From contig NZ_JBBCJO010000009.1 in assembly GCF_037190085.1 (NCBI RefSeq), positions 128,289 through 192,288 on the forward strand: a DNA stretch of 64,000 nt. The letters are read 5' to 3'. A program made the position numbers and the translations under genes. Position 1 is the first letter of the stretch, and each line of letters starts with the position of its first letter. Below are positions 9,874 through 18,260 of the stretch, piece by piece. The DNA comes from Gemmatimonas aurantiaca. GTDB taxonomy: Bacteria > Gemmatimonadota > Gemmatimonadetes > Gemmatimonadales > Gemmatimonadaceae. The notes beneath the pieces are model-generated. The model saw only the letters and a list, made by a program, of their open reading frames with translations. It had not been told where the DNA came from and did no database searches.

Positions 9874-11214
9874 TCAGCCCACCAGCTTCGCGGCCAGATA
9901 TCCCTTGAGCTGCGAGACGTCGACACGGTCCTGCGCCAGCGAATCACGATCGCGCACCGTCACGGTCTGATCGGCCGTGCTCTGACCGTCCACGGTGATG
10001 CAGAACGGCGTGCCCACTTCGTCCTGACGGCGATAGCGCTTGCCGATGGATCCCGTTTCGTCGTAGTCCACGGTGAAGGCGTTGCGCAGATCGTCGAGAA
10101 TGCGATGCGCCATGTCGGGCTGCCCGTCCTTTTTGGTGAGCGGGAACACGGCGGCCTTGATGGGGGCAATGGACGGCTTGAAGCCCATCACCACGCGGCC
10201 TTCCTCCTCGCCTTCCACCTGCTCTTCGCGATACGCGTTCACCATCGCCGCCAGCGTCACCCGATCGGCGCCCACCGACGTCTCGATCACGTACGGCACG
10301 TACCGGCGGTTGTTGGGCTGATCGAAGTACTCGAGCTTCTTCCCCGAGTACTGCTGGTGCTGCGTGAGATCGAAATCGGAGCGGTTGTGGATGCCTTCGA
10401 TTTCCTGATGTCCGAGCGTGCCGCCAAAATCGAACGTCACGTCGAATGCCGCGCGCGCATAGTGCGCCAGTTCGGTCGCGTCGTGCTGATGGAACGCCAG
10501 GCGGTCCGGCGACAGGCCGAGATCGAAGTGCCACTGCATGCGCAGCGCCTTCCACGTCTCGAACCACTCCATGTCCGTGCCCGGCTCGACGAAGAACTGC
10601 ATCTCCATCTGCTCGAACTCACGCGTGCGGAAGATGAAGTTGCCCGGCGTGATCTCGTTGCGGAACGCCTTGCCGATCTGCGCGATGCCGAACGGGATCT
10701 TCTGCCGGGCGCTCTGCTGCACGTTGAGGAAGTTCACGAAGATGCCCTGCGCCGTTTCCGGACGCAGATACACGACACTCGCCGTGTCCTCCATCGCGCC
10801 CATGAACGTCTTGAACATCAGATTGAACTGCCGCGGCTCGGTGAGCGTGCCCTTGCTGCCGCAATTGGGGCACACGTTCGCCTCGAGTTTCTTCGGGTCC
10901 ATCTTGTCGGCGCGGAAGCGGGCCTTGCACTGCTTGCAGTCCACCAGCGGATCGGTGAATCCGGCCACGTGTCCCGACGCTTCCCAGGTGCGCGGATGCA
11001 TGAGGATCGCGGCATCGAGTCCCTCGATGTCGTCGCGCGCGCGCACCATCGCATTCCACCAGCGATCCTTGATGTTCTTCTTGAGCTCCACGCCCAATGG
11101 ACCGTAATCCCACACCGACCCCGTCCCGCCGTAGATCTCGGACGACTGGAAGATGAAGCCACGTCGTTTGGAGAGCGACACGAGCTTGTCCATCACATCG
11201 GGGTAGCCGGACAT
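9874..11214 (-). CDS. glyS: Glycyl-tRNA synthetase (class II, homodimeric type)
   Basis: A 446-residue single-chain glycyl-tRNA synthetase that charges tRNA-Gly with glycine. The N-terminus MDKLVSLSKRRGFIFQSSEI and YGPLGVELKKNI are typical of the bacterial alpha2 (Gly1/eukaryote-like) form. A zinc-ribbon-like insertion has CKQCKARF and CPNCGSKG near residues 93-140. Class II motif 2 (RNEITPGNFIFRTREFEQME) and the anticodon-binding C-terminal domain (PIKAAVFPL) are intact. This form replaces the alpha/beta tetramer of many bacteria. The start could also be the second ATG seven codons on. It is 50 bp downstream of the YpdA-like gene on the same strand. Confidence 0.96.
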   Translation of the reverse strand: MSGYPDVMDKLVSLSKRRGFIFQSSEIYGGTGSVWDYGPLGVELKKNIKDRWWNAMVRARDDIEGLDAAILMHPRTWEASGHVAGFTDPLVDCKQCKARFRADKMDPKKLEANVCPNCGSKGTLTEPRQFNLMFKTFMGAMEDTASVVYLRPETAQGIFVNFLNVQQSARQKIPFGIAQIGKAFRNEITPGNFIFRTREFEQMEMQFFVEPGTDMEWFETWKALRMQWHFDLGLSPDRLAFHQHDATELAHYARAAFDVTFDFGGTLGHQEIEGIHNRSDFDLTQHQQYSGKKLEYFDQPNNRRYVPYVIETSVGADRVTLAAMVNAYREEQVEGEEEGRVVMGFKPSIAPIKAAVFPLTKKDGQPDMAHRILDDLRNAFTVDYDETGSIGKRYRRQDEVGTPFCITVDGQSTADQTVTVRDRDSLAQDRVDVSQLKGYLAAKLVG

Positions 11215-11264
11215 TGGCGAAACGGTCTGGGGTGGAGGTACGTGAGCGGTCGGCGCAACAACGA

Positions 11265-12299
11265 TCAGCGCAGCAGGTGGGCCACGATCGCGTCGCCGTG
11301 ATCGCGCCCGTTCTCGATGAAAATGCGGTTCGCTTCGTTGCCCGAGGCGATCACTCCCGCAAGGTAGACACCCGCAAGGGGCGTCGCCATCGTCAGTGGA
11401 TCGTGCGCCGGGATCCCCGTCGCGGGATCGATCGGCACACCGGTCTGTTCCAGCAGGCCGGTCTCGGGCAGGAAGCCGGTCATGGTGTACACCTGCGTGG
11501 CCGGGATCCGGGCCGTGCCTTCGGGGCTCTCCACCACGACCGCGTCGGGCTCGATGGCCACGACCCGCGAGGAGAACCGCGCCGCGATGGCCCCCTCGCG
11601 AATGCGGGCCTCGATGTCGGGACGCACCCAGGGCTTCACGTTGCTGCCCAGCGCCTCCCCCGTGTGCACCAGCGTGACATGGGCCCCCGCCCGGTACATG
11701 TCGAGCGCGGCGTCCACCGCCGAATTGGCGCCGCCGACCACCACCACGGGCTCACGCCACGCCGCATGGCCTTCCACGTATCCATGACGCACATGCGGCA
11801 GCGACTCGCCGGGCACTCCCAGACGATTGGGACGCCCGAAGTAACCGGTGGCGATCGCCACGGCATGCGCGGCCGTCTCGTGCACGGCTCCGACGCGGGT
11901 GACCGACCGGACCAGCCAGCGGGCGGGCCGCTCGGGCTCCGCCTGCGTCGAAGGGGTACCTGGCCGCGGATCGACCCGCACCGGACGGAGTGACTCCACG
12001 GTTTCGAACTGCCATACGTCCAGGTCGTACACGTCGGCCACCCCGCGGTAGTACGCCAACGCATCCCGGCGCGTGGGCTTCTCCGTGGCCACGATGAACG
12101 GCACCCCGCCGATGGACAGCCGTTCGGCGGTGGAGAAGAACGTCATGTACGTGGGGTAACTCGACAACCCGTTGACGATGCAGCCGCGGTCGAAGACCAC
12201 CGCGCGCAGCCCCGCACGCCGGGCCGCGATGGCCACCGCCAGCCCGCAGGGGCCGGCCCCGACGATGGCCAGATCGACGACCTCCGGGGCGGCCTCCAA
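11265..12299 (-). CDS. YpdA-like FAD/NAD(P) reductase (putative bacillithiol disulfide reductase)
   Basis: A 344-residue flavoprotein. The FAD-binding motif GAGPCG is at 14-19, and the Cys inside it sits where YpdA of Firmicutes has its active-site Cys. It is followed by GCIVNGLSSYPTYMTFFST, a stretch typical of YpdA, and a second dinucleotide motif VVGGANSAVDAA near 150-175. YpdA reduces oxidised bacillithiol with NADPH, so this hints at a bacillithiol redox system in the organism. No bsh biosynthesis gene lies in the window. The chosen start is TTG at 12299, one base after the purA stop; no ATG or GTG in this frame lies closer. The one-base spacing indicates co-transcription with purA. Confidence 0.82.
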   Translation of the reverse strand: MEAAPEVVDLAIVGAGPCGLAVAIAARRAGLRAVVFDRGCIVNGLSSYPTYMTFFSTAERLSIGGVPFIVATEKPTRRDALAYYRGVADVYDLDVWQFETVESLRPVRVDPRPGTPSTQAEPERPARWLVRSVTRVGAVHETAAHAVAIATGYFGRPNRLGVPGESLPHVRHGYVEGHAAWREPVVVVGGANSAVDAALDMYRAGAHVTLVHTGEALGSNVKPWVRPDIEARIREGAIAARFSSRVVAIEPDAVVVESPEGTARIPATQVYTMTGFLPETGLLEQTGVPIDPATGIPAHDPLTMATPLAGVYLAGVIASGNEANRIFIENGRDHGDAIVAHLLR

Positions 12300-12300
12300 C

Positions 12301-13596
12301 TCAGGCCACCGCCGCGTGCACGCCGATGATCTGATCGCGACGCGTGCCCACGCTCACAAACGCAATGGGCGTCTCGCACAACGACTCGAGCCGGTCGAGA
12401 TACACGCGCGCCTCGGACGGCAGATCGGCCAGCGAGCGGGCGTCCTGCGTGGACTGCTTCCACCCCGGGAACCACTCGTACACCGGCTCGGCCTTCTCGA
12501 GCAGCGAGAGATCCGCCGGGAACTCGGTGTAGATGTCGTCTCCCACCTTGTAACCCGTGCAGACCGCCAGCTGGTCGAGCGTATCCAGCACATCGAGCTT
12601 GGTGATCGCCAGACCGGTCAGGCCATTCACCCGCGCGGCGTAGCGCACGACGACACCATCGAACCAGCCGCAGCGCCGTGGACGTCCTGTCGTGGCGCCG
12701 AATTCATGACCGAGCTGACGGACATGACTCTGCAGCGGTTCTTCGAGTTCCGTGGGAAGTGGGCCGTTGCCCACACGCGTCGTGTACGCCTTCACCACGC
12801 CGAGCGCCGACTGGAGCGCCATGGGAGAAATGCCCACCCCGGTAGCCGCGCCACCGACCGTGGTATTGCTGGACGTCACGAAGGGATACGTGCCGTGATC
12901 CACGTCCAGCAACGAACCCTGCGCGCCTTCCAGCAGGATCGCCGCGCCGTTGCGGATGGCGCGATGCACGCAGAGTCCCACGTCCTCTGCGAGTCCCAGG
13001 AGGCGGGGCGCGAGAGCTTCGAGCGTGGCCATGGTATCGTCCACCGACGCCCGCACCTCGGACCCCGAACGCTCGAGCTGCGCATTGGCGCGTTCCACAC
13101 CGGCCGTCACCAGCTCGCGCAGACGTTCACCGTTGCGGAGATCGAGTACGCGCACACCACGGCGCGCCACCTTGTCTTCGTACGCGGGGCCAATGCCACG
13201 ACCGGTCGTGCCGATGGCCTTGCTCGCCGCGCTCGCCTTGTCCACGAGCTTGTGGTACGGCATGACCAGATGGGCACGCTCGCTCACGTACAGACGGCCT
13301 TCCACATCCACGCCATCGGCGACCAGCTCGTCGACTTCCGTGAACAGCGTTTCAGGGTCCATCACCACGCCATTGCCGATCGCGCAGCGTACGCCCGGGT
13401 GCAGGATGCCACTCGGGATCTGGTGGAGAACGAAGGACTTGTCCCCGATATGGACCGTATGGCCGGCATTGGCGCCGCCCTGGTAGCGCACCACCCAATC
13501 CGCGCGCTCGGCCAGCACGTCCACCAGCTTCCCCTTCCCCTCATCACCCCACTGGGCTCCCACCACCACGACGGTGCGGGTCGTCGAATCGAACAT
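12301..13596 (-). CDS. purA: Adenylosuccinate synthetase
   Basis: PurA joins IMP and aspartate using GTP, the first step from IMP to AMP. The start at 13596 gives 431 residues; the frame is open 12 codons further, but that would run into a hairpin. The GTP-binding loop GAQWGDEGKGK and the following HTVHIGDKSFVLHQIPSGIL are textbook. Later motifs include GRGIGPAYEDK, TTVGGAATG and RPRRCGWFD. GGAG lies about ten bases upstream of the ATG. A promoter (13670-13697) and a hairpin with a U-run (13631-13664) lie in the leader. The gene is followed after one base by the YpdA-like gene. Confidence 0.97.
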   Translation of the reverse strand: MFDSTTRTVVVVGAQWGDEGKGKLVDVLAERADWVVRYQGGANAGHTVHIGDKSFVLHQIPSGILHPGVRCAIGNGVVMDPETLFTEVDELVADGVDVEGRLYVSERAHLVMPYHKLVDKASAASKAIGTTGRGIGPAYEDKVARRGVRVLDLRNGERLRELVTAGVERANAQLERSGSEVRASVDDTMATLEALAPRLLGLAEDVGLCVHRAIRNGAAILLEGAQGSLLDVDHGTYPFVTSSNTTVGGAATGVGISPMALQSALGVVKAYTTRVGNGPLPTELEEPLQSHVRQLGHEFGATTGRPRRCGWFDGVVVRYAARVNGLTGLAITKLDVLDTLDQLAVCTGYKVGDDIYTEFPADLSLLEKAEPVYEWFPGWKQSTQDARSLADLPSEARVYLDRLESLCETPIAFVSVGTRRDQIIGVHAAVA

Positions 13597-13630
13597 GCGA
13601 GCGGTCTCCGGCGGCCTGGCAGCCGCACAC

Positions 13631-13664
13631 AAAAAAACGCCCCGCGGACAGCCCGCGAGGCGTT
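13631..13664 (-). terminator. Hairpin with U-run in the purA leader
   Basis: On the minus strand the arms 13664-13653 and 13647-13636 pair in 11 of 12 positions around a 5-nt loop, and seven T residues follow directly. This has the shape of an intrinsic terminator. It lies between the proposed purA promoter and the purA start codon, and the upstream DUF456 gene already has its own hairpin at 13712-13730. It could be a second terminator for the upstream gene or an attenuator of purA. Confidence 0.75.
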
Positions 13665-13669
13665 GATGA

Positions 13670-13697
13670 AATCTAGCCCGGGAGAGCGCCGAAGCAA
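13670..13697 (-). promoter_or_regulatory. Candidate sigma-70 promoter for purA
   Basis: On the minus strand TTGCTT (13697-13692) and TAGATT (13675-13670) are separated by 16 bases. Transcription would begin near 13663, at the first bases of the leader hairpin. The match to the -35 and -10 consensus is fair but unproven. Confidence 0.45.
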
Positions 13698-13711
13698 TCG
13701 GCGCGCGATGG

Positions 13712-13730
13712 AAAAACGCCCCGTCGGGCG
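13712..13730 (-). terminator. Intrinsic terminator after the DUF456 gene
   Basis: Directly after the DUF456 stop codon the minus strand reads CGCCCGACGGGGCG and then five T residues. The short GC stem with a U-tract is typical of an intrinsic terminator. Confidence 0.7.
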
Positions 13731-13731
13731 C

Positions 13732-14250
13732 TCAGCCAGTGCCCGAGAGACGCCCCACCAGCGCCGCCCCGAGCACCCAGACGATCATCGCCACGCCGAA
13801 GGCCACTTTGGTGGCGGCGGCCACCACGCGCCCGATCAGGGCCCCCGTGGCCACCCGCACGGGCGCGCCGCGCTCGTCACGCGCCACCGTGAGCTCCGCC
13901 ACGAACGCCCCCGCAAAGGCGCCGGCAAACGCTCCCAGCATCGAACCGATGACGGGCAGCGGCACACCGATCACCGCCCCCACGATACCGCCGAGGATCG
14001 CGCCCCAGCCGGCGCGGCGCGATCCGCCGTATTTCCGCGCATACCGGCCGGATATGGTGAACTCGAGGACCTCGGCCGCCACCACCATCGCCGCCAGGAC
14101 GGCAAACGTGAACAACCCGATGCTGCCGGCAGGGACTGCCACCCAGTAGACGAGCACGGCCCCCAGCATCAGCCACAGACCGGGAAGCCCAAGCGGCACG
14201 AGCAGCAGCCCCAGCAGGAGCGCCAGAAACAGCAGGATCAGAGCGGGCAT
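13732..14250 (-). CDS. DUF456 family membrane protein
   Basis: A 172-residue, strongly hydrophobic protein with five or so membrane helices. It shows the DUF456 pattern: an N-terminal helix rich in Leu, LPGLWLMLGA, a conserved loop GRYARKYGGSRRAGWGAILG, and Gly-rich helices (GSMLGAFAGAFAGAF) that resemble glycine-zipper packing. The function of the family is unknown. It is preceded by an intergenic stretch carrying copy 1 of the palindromic repeat and followed by its own terminator, so it appears to be a single-gene unit. Confidence 0.88.
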   Translation of the reverse strand: MPALILLFLALLLGLLLVPLGLPGLWLMLGAVLVYWVAVPAGSIGLFTFAVLAAMVVAAEVLEFTISGRYARKYGGSRRAGWGAILGGIVGAVIGVPLPVIGSMLGAFAGAFAGAFVAELTVARDERGAPVRVATGALIGRVVAAATKVAFGVAMIVWVLGAALVGRLSGTG

Positions 14251-14551
14251 GAGAGAAACTACGCGGCAGGGGGCATGGGGGTTTTACCGGGGGTGTTTGG
14301 AGGGTGTTTGGGTGGCGTTTTGAGTGGTGGGTTTGGGGTTCGGGGTGGAACAGCCGGGTACTGCGTCCCGCGACACGGGACTCGTGTCCTGAAGCCCGGC
14401 TGGTCCTCCCCAAACTCACGACCCCAATCCCCATAACCGCATGGGATATTCATTCGTACGGCTCACGAACACAAACGTGACGGAAGCCGAGGTCCTCGCG
14501 TCTGCCATGCGATTGCAGGTTTCATCACTTCCACGATCGATGAGGATCGCG
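14251..14551. other. Divergent intergenic region with palindromic repeat copy 1
   Basis: A 301-bp gap between the divergent DUF456 and HDOD genes. The first part (14270-14340) is very rich in G and T on the plus strand. The repeat occupies 14329-14417. Bases 14418-14551 hold the presumed HDOD leader with the ribosome binding site at 14543-14546. No convincing promoter was identified. Confidence 0.6.
14329..14417. repeat. Palindromic intergenic repeat, copy 1
   Basis: An imperfect palindrome of about 89 bp. The left arm runs GTTTGGGGTTCGGGGTGGAA then CAGCCGGG; the right arm runs CCCGGCTGGTCCTCCCCAAAC. Between them lies a smaller inverted repeat around GTCCCGCGACACGGGAC. It shares most of its sequence with copies 2 and 3. 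Confidence 0.8.
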
Positions 14552-15652
14552 ATGGCATTCGGTTGGTTGAGTCGTCTCGTCAAGCAGGAACACGCCCCGT
14601 CGGCTGATTCCCATGCGCGTGTCACCGTTGACGTTGCGATGGCAGATGTGGCGCAGCCTGCGTCCGGGACCGCTGAATCCGCGGCCCATGCCGATGGCAT
14701 CGCATCGATTCCGTTCATCGATGCCGCCGACCTCGCATCACCGGCGGTGGCGCCCGATGCGCCGCCCCCGACGCCGGTCGATCAGCTCATCGCGGAACTC
14801 GCGGCACGTCACGCCGCGCATCAGGACGCGTGCGGATCCCCGGATGCGGCGGCGGTACTCGATCTCCTCTCGGGCAGCTCGGATACCATCATCCGCCAGT
14901 TGCCCGCGGCGGCGCGGGCCAGTCTCGCGCTCTGCGACGACCCGTCCATCACCCGACGTCAGTTCGCCGAGAAGCTCGCATCGGATCCGGCCTTGGTGCA
15001 GGGCGTGCTTCGTACGGCCAACAGCGCGGCTTTCGGCGCCGGCAAGGAACCGGTGATCAGCATCGAGCCCGCACTGGATCGCATCGGCATCGGCGGTGCG
15101 CGCGCCCTCATCTTCGCCAATGCGGTCGACGGAACGCTCAGCCGCCCCGGCGGTGAATTCAACGAGATGGCGGCGGACGTCTGGAATCACATGGTGCGCA
15201 CGGCGCCCATCGCGCGCGCGCTGGCACCGCTCTTCGGTGTCGACCCCGACGAAGCCTTCTCCATCGCGCTGCTGCACGATGTAGGCAAGCTCGTGATCTT
15301 CGACCGTATCTCGGTACTGCGCGCCAGCAAACGACGCGATGTGCAGCTCACCGCGGGTTGTGTGCACGATCTGCTCGACATTCTGCACGAGCCGTTGGGT
15401 GCCAGTGCGCTGGAGGCCTGGGGCATGGGCGAACGTTCGGCGCGCGCCATCGGTGCCCATCATCGTCGCACGAACGACGGCGCACCCAACCCGCTTGCCG
15501 AAGTGGTGTTCGTGGCCGAGTTGAGCGACCACGCCGCGCGCCGCGGCATTCCGCTCGATCTGCAGCGGGTGTGGTTCGATGCGCACATCACCGTGGACTT
15601 TGCGCGTCTCGTGCCGGTGCTGCACGGTTTTTCGGTGCCTTTTGTGTATTGA
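14552..15652 (+). CDS. HDOD domain protein
   Basis: I start this gene at 14552 because GAGG lies six bases upstream; earlier in-frame ATGs (14441, 14540) lack a good site. The product has 366 residues. The first 95 are low-complexity Ala/Pro-rich. The HDOD domain follows (about 115-330): RRQFAEKLASDPALVQGVLR, a central helix bundle, and LLHDVGKLVIFDR, which keeps an HD pair although HDOD domains generally lack phosphodiesterase activity. HDOD proteins act in signalling and gene regulation, often together with c-di-GMP or chemotaxis systems. Neighbours give no further hint; it stands alone between two repeat copies. Confidence 0.85.
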   Translation: MAFGWLSRLVKQEHAPSADSHARVTVDVAMADVAQPASGTAESAAHADGIASIPFIDAADLASPAVAPDAPPPTPVDQLIAELAARHAAHQDACGSPDAAAVLDLLSGSSDTIIRQLPAAARASLALCDDPSITRRQFAEKLASDPALVQGVLRTANSAAFGAGKEPVISIEPALDRIGIGGARALIFANAVDGTLSRPGGEFNEMAADVWNHMVRTAPIARALAPLFGVDPDEAFSIALLHDVGKLVIFDRISVLRASKRRDVQLTAGCVHDLLDILHEPLGASALEAWGMGERSARAIGAHHRRTNDGAPNPLAEVVFVAELSDHAARRGIPLDLQRVWFDAHITVDFARLVPVLHGFSVPFVY

Positions 15653-15691
15653 GGGGCACCCGCGTCATATAGGCCCACGGTTGCGAGCGGT

Positions 15692-15780
15692 GGGTTTGGA
15701 GTTTGGGGAGGACCAGCCGGGTTTCGGGACACGAGTCCCGGGACCCGTTACCCGGTCGTTCACCTCCAAACCCCAAACCC
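15692..15780. repeat. Palindromic intergenic repeat, copy 2
   Basis: Same family as copy 1 but in the opposite orientation: GAGTTTGGGGAGGACCAGCC on plus here matches the reverse complement of the copy 1 right arm. The element fills most of the 149-bp gap between the convergent HDOD and DapA-family genes, where it could act as a bidirectional terminator. Confidence 0.8.
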
Positions 15781-15801
15781 AGAACTCCAAACGCCCCCCG
15801 C

Positions 15802-16707
15802 TCAGATCAATCCCGCCGTCTCCAGTCTGGCTCTGACGATGGCCAGTTCGTCGCCATTCACGGGGAGCAGCGGACTGCGCGGCGGTCCGCCGTCGAGTCC
15901 AACCAGTGTCATGGCGGCCTTGATGCCGGCGGGGCCGAACGCTCCGCCGATATCGGTGGCGAGAGGCATCAGCCGCGCCTGCAACTCGCCGGCCGCCTGG
16001 GTATCGCCGGCGCGGAAGAGATCGACCATGCGACGCACGGTCGGACCGGCAAACAATCCGATGGCGAGAATCGCGCCCGCTGCACCGGCCGCGAGCGCAG
16101 GCACCACCGTGCTCCCGCTGCCGGTCAACACCCGGAATGTGTCGCTCTGCGCTTCGAGGTATTGCGCGAGCACGGACAGATTGCCGGCACTGTCTTTCAT
16201 GCCGATGACATTGGGATGCCGGGCCATCTCGTGCACGAGCGCGGGACTGAGCACCAGGTGGGCATACGCCGGCATGTTGTACAACATCACCGGCAACGGA
16301 CTCGCATCGGCCACCGCCTGAAAATGCGCGAGCAGCGCGGCGTCGGTCATGCGCTTGAGGAAGTAGTGCGGCGAGATGACCAGCACCGCGTCGGCACCAG
16401 CCCGTTGGGCATCGTGCGCGCGTGCAATGGTCTGTCGCGTGCTCTCACTGCCGACGCCGGCCAGCAGCCATCGGTCCGAGGGTATGCGCTCCCGGGCCAG
16501 CGCCAGCAACTGACGACGGTCATCGTCGTCGAGCAGCGCGGACTCTCCGCTCGAACCCGCCACCAGGATGCCATCCATCCCGAAGGCGAGGTGGGCATCG
16601 AGATTGCGCTGAAACCCGGCACCGTCGAGCGCGCCGCTCGCGGTGAAGGTCGAGACGGCGGGCACCATGAGACCGCCCAGCCGGGCGACGGTGAGTGAAG
16701 AGGGCAT
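15802..16707 (-). CDS. Dihydrodipicolinate synthase / N-acetylneuraminate lyase family protein
   Basis: A 301-residue (beta/alpha)8 aldolase. The Schiff-base lysine is K171 (VIGMKDSAGN), the catalytic Tyr is Y143 (MLYNMPAY), and GSSGES at 51-56 matches the pyruvate-binding G(T/S)(T/S)GE motif. The family includes DapA (lysine and diaminopimelate synthesis), sialic acid lyase and 2-keto-3-deoxy sugar aldolases; sequence reading alone does not tell which. No lysine-pathway gene is adjacent, so a catabolic aldolase is as likely as DapA. The longer open frame starts inside repeat copy 3; the ATG at 16707 gives the normal family length. Confidence 0.85.
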   Translation of the reverse strand: MPSSLTVARLGGLMVPAVSTFTASGALDGAGFQRNLDAHLAFGMDGILVAGSSGESALLDDDDRRQLLALARERIPSDRWLLAGVGSESTRQTIARAHDAQRAGADAVLVISPHYFLKRMTDAALLAHFQAVADASPLPVMLYNMPAYAHLVLSPALVHEMARHPNVIGMKDSAGNLSVLAQYLEAQSDTFRVLTGSGSTVVPALAAGAAGAILAIGLFAGPTVRRMVDLFRAGDTQAAGELQARLMPLATDIGGAFGPAGIKAAMTLVGLDGGPPRSPLLPVNGDELAIVRARLETAGLI

Positions 16708-16738
16708 GCTGAAACTTAGTTCCGGGTTTCGGGGGCGT

Positions 16739-16820
16739 GGGTTTGGGGTGGAACCGCCGGGCAACGGGTCCCGCGACCCGTGACTCGCGTCCCACAACCC
16801 GGCTGTTCACCTCCAAACTC
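16739..16820. repeat. Palindromic intergenic repeat, copy 3
   Basis: Same orientation as copy 1. The arms are GTTTGGGGTGGAACCGCCGG and CCGGCTGTTCACCTCCAAAC, which pair over about 20 bases, with an inner palindrome around ACGGGTCCCGCGACCCGT. It lies between pilT and the DapA-family gene, both on the minus strand. Confidence 0.8.
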
Positions 16821-16846
16821 AAGACTCTGAACCCGAAAACCCCGTC

Positions 16847-18178
16847 TCAGCTCCCGAACAGACTCTCGAACCCGCTCCCGAACACCGACGCATCGCCGGC
16901 AAAGGGATTGGGACTCGACACCACGCCATGACCGGTGGGACTCGTCGCCAGCGGCGGCAGCGTGGCTCCCGTGCCCAGCGGATTGGCGCCGAGCGCCGCC
17001 ATGCCGGGCGAAGCCTGCGCCGGCATCCCACCGGGAATCGTACCATGGCCCGGCGGCATGACCGCCGCATGATTGCCGGTCTTCGGCAGCGCGCCGCCCG
17101 ACATCGCCTGGCCGTTCTTCCCCATGCGGAAGCCGAGTTCGAAATCGGCCGGATTCGTCGCCGCACCCTTCGCCACTTCGAAGTCGATCTCCCCGGTGTT
17201 CACCAGTTCGGCGAGATGCTGGTCGAACGTCTGCATGCCGTACTGGGCACCGTCCGCCATGTAGTCGCGGATCTCGGCGATGTTGCCCTCGGCGATCAGA
17301 TCGCGGATGGTGCTCGTCACGATCATCACCTCCGCGGCCACCACGCGGCCCTGCCCGTTCTTGCGCGGCAGGAGACGTTGCGACACCACGGCGTGCAGCG
17401 ATTCGGCCAGACGCGTGCGCACCACGAGCTGCTCCTCGGGCGGGAACATCGCCACGATGCGGAGGATCGTGCTCTGCGCATCGGGCGTGTGCAGCGTGGA
17501 GATGAGCAGATGGCCCGTTTCCGCCGCTTTCATGGCGGTGTCGATCGTCTCCGCATCGCGCATCTCGCCGATCAGAATCACGTCGGGATCCTGGCGCAGG
17601 GCCGCGCGCAATCCCATCCGGAACGTATCGGTGTCGATCCCCACTTCACGCTGCGTCACCGAGCTGCGCAGATCGTTGTGAATGAACTCGATCGGATTCT
17701 CGAGCGTGAGGATGTGCTTCTCGTACGAGGCGTTGATCTCGTTCACGAGCGCCGCCATCGTGCTCGACTTGCCCGAGCCCGTCACGCCGGTCACGAGCAC
17801 CATGCCGCGCTCGGTGTGGGCAATGCGCGTGAGCACGGGTGGCAGACGCAACGACGACACCGTGGGCACCTGCTCCGGAATCACGCGCATCACGATGGAA
17901 TGCGCCGAGCGTTGCCGCATGATGTTCACGCGGAAGCGGCCCACACCGACCGCCGCCCACGAACAGTCGTGGTCTCGGAGGGAATCGATGTTCGCGCGTT
18001 CCGCGTCGGACACCATCAGATGCAGCGCGATCGCCCGCGTCTGTTCAGCCGTGAGGGCCTGTTTGGTGAGCACCACCAGGCGACCGTCGATGCGCGCGCG
18101 CACGACATCGCCGGCCTTGATGTGCACATCGGAGGCCCCACGATCGACTGCTGCTTTGATGATCCGTTCAATTGCCAC
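16847..18178 (-). CDS. pilT: PilT-like type IV pilus retraction ATPase
   Basis: I start at GTG 18178, which has AGGA about eight bases upstream and begins MAIERIIKAAVDRGASDVHI, the normal PilT start; the frame is open 69 codons further but that text looks random. The product has 443 residues. Walker A is GVTGSGKS (131-138), followed by an Asp box, Walker B DVILIGEMRDAET and the His box HLLISTLHT. PilT hexamers power retraction of type IV pili at the inner membrane. The last 85 residues are Gly/Pro/Met-rich and probably disordered, which is longer than usual for PilT. No other pilus gene is in the window. Confidence 0.93.
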   Translation of the reverse strand: MAIERIIKAAVDRGASDVHIKAGDVVRARIDGRLVVLTKQALTAEQTRAIALHLMVSDAERANIDSLRDHDCSWAAVGVGRFRVNIMRQRSAHSIVMRVIPEQVPTVSSLRLPPVLTRIAHTERGMVLVTGVTGSGKSSTMAALVNEINASYEKHILTLENPIEFIHNDLRSSVTQREVGIDTDTFRMGLRAALRQDPDVILIGEMRDAETIDTAMKAAETGHLLISTLHTPDAQSTILRIVAMFPPEEQLVVRTRLAESLHAVVSQRLLPRKNGQGRVVAAEVMIVTSTIRDLIAEGNIAEIRDYMADGAQYGMQTFDQHLAELVNTGEIDFEVAKGAATNPADFELGFRMGKNGQAMSGGALPKTGNHAAVMPPGHGTIPGGMPAQASPGMAALGANPLGTGATLPPLATSPTGHGVVSSPNPFAGDASVFGSGFESLFGS

Positions 18179-18260
18179 GGGCGAATCCTGCGAACGCACT
18201 CGGTGAATCGCTGACGGACGCCCGGCCCGGTTCACCGCGTGGCCGAAGTCGGCTCCGCGA

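Noticed and set aside
15802..16797. Longer DapA-family start at 16797
   Set aside because: The extra 30 codons lie in repeat copy 3 and match no family member; ATG 16707 gives the normal length.
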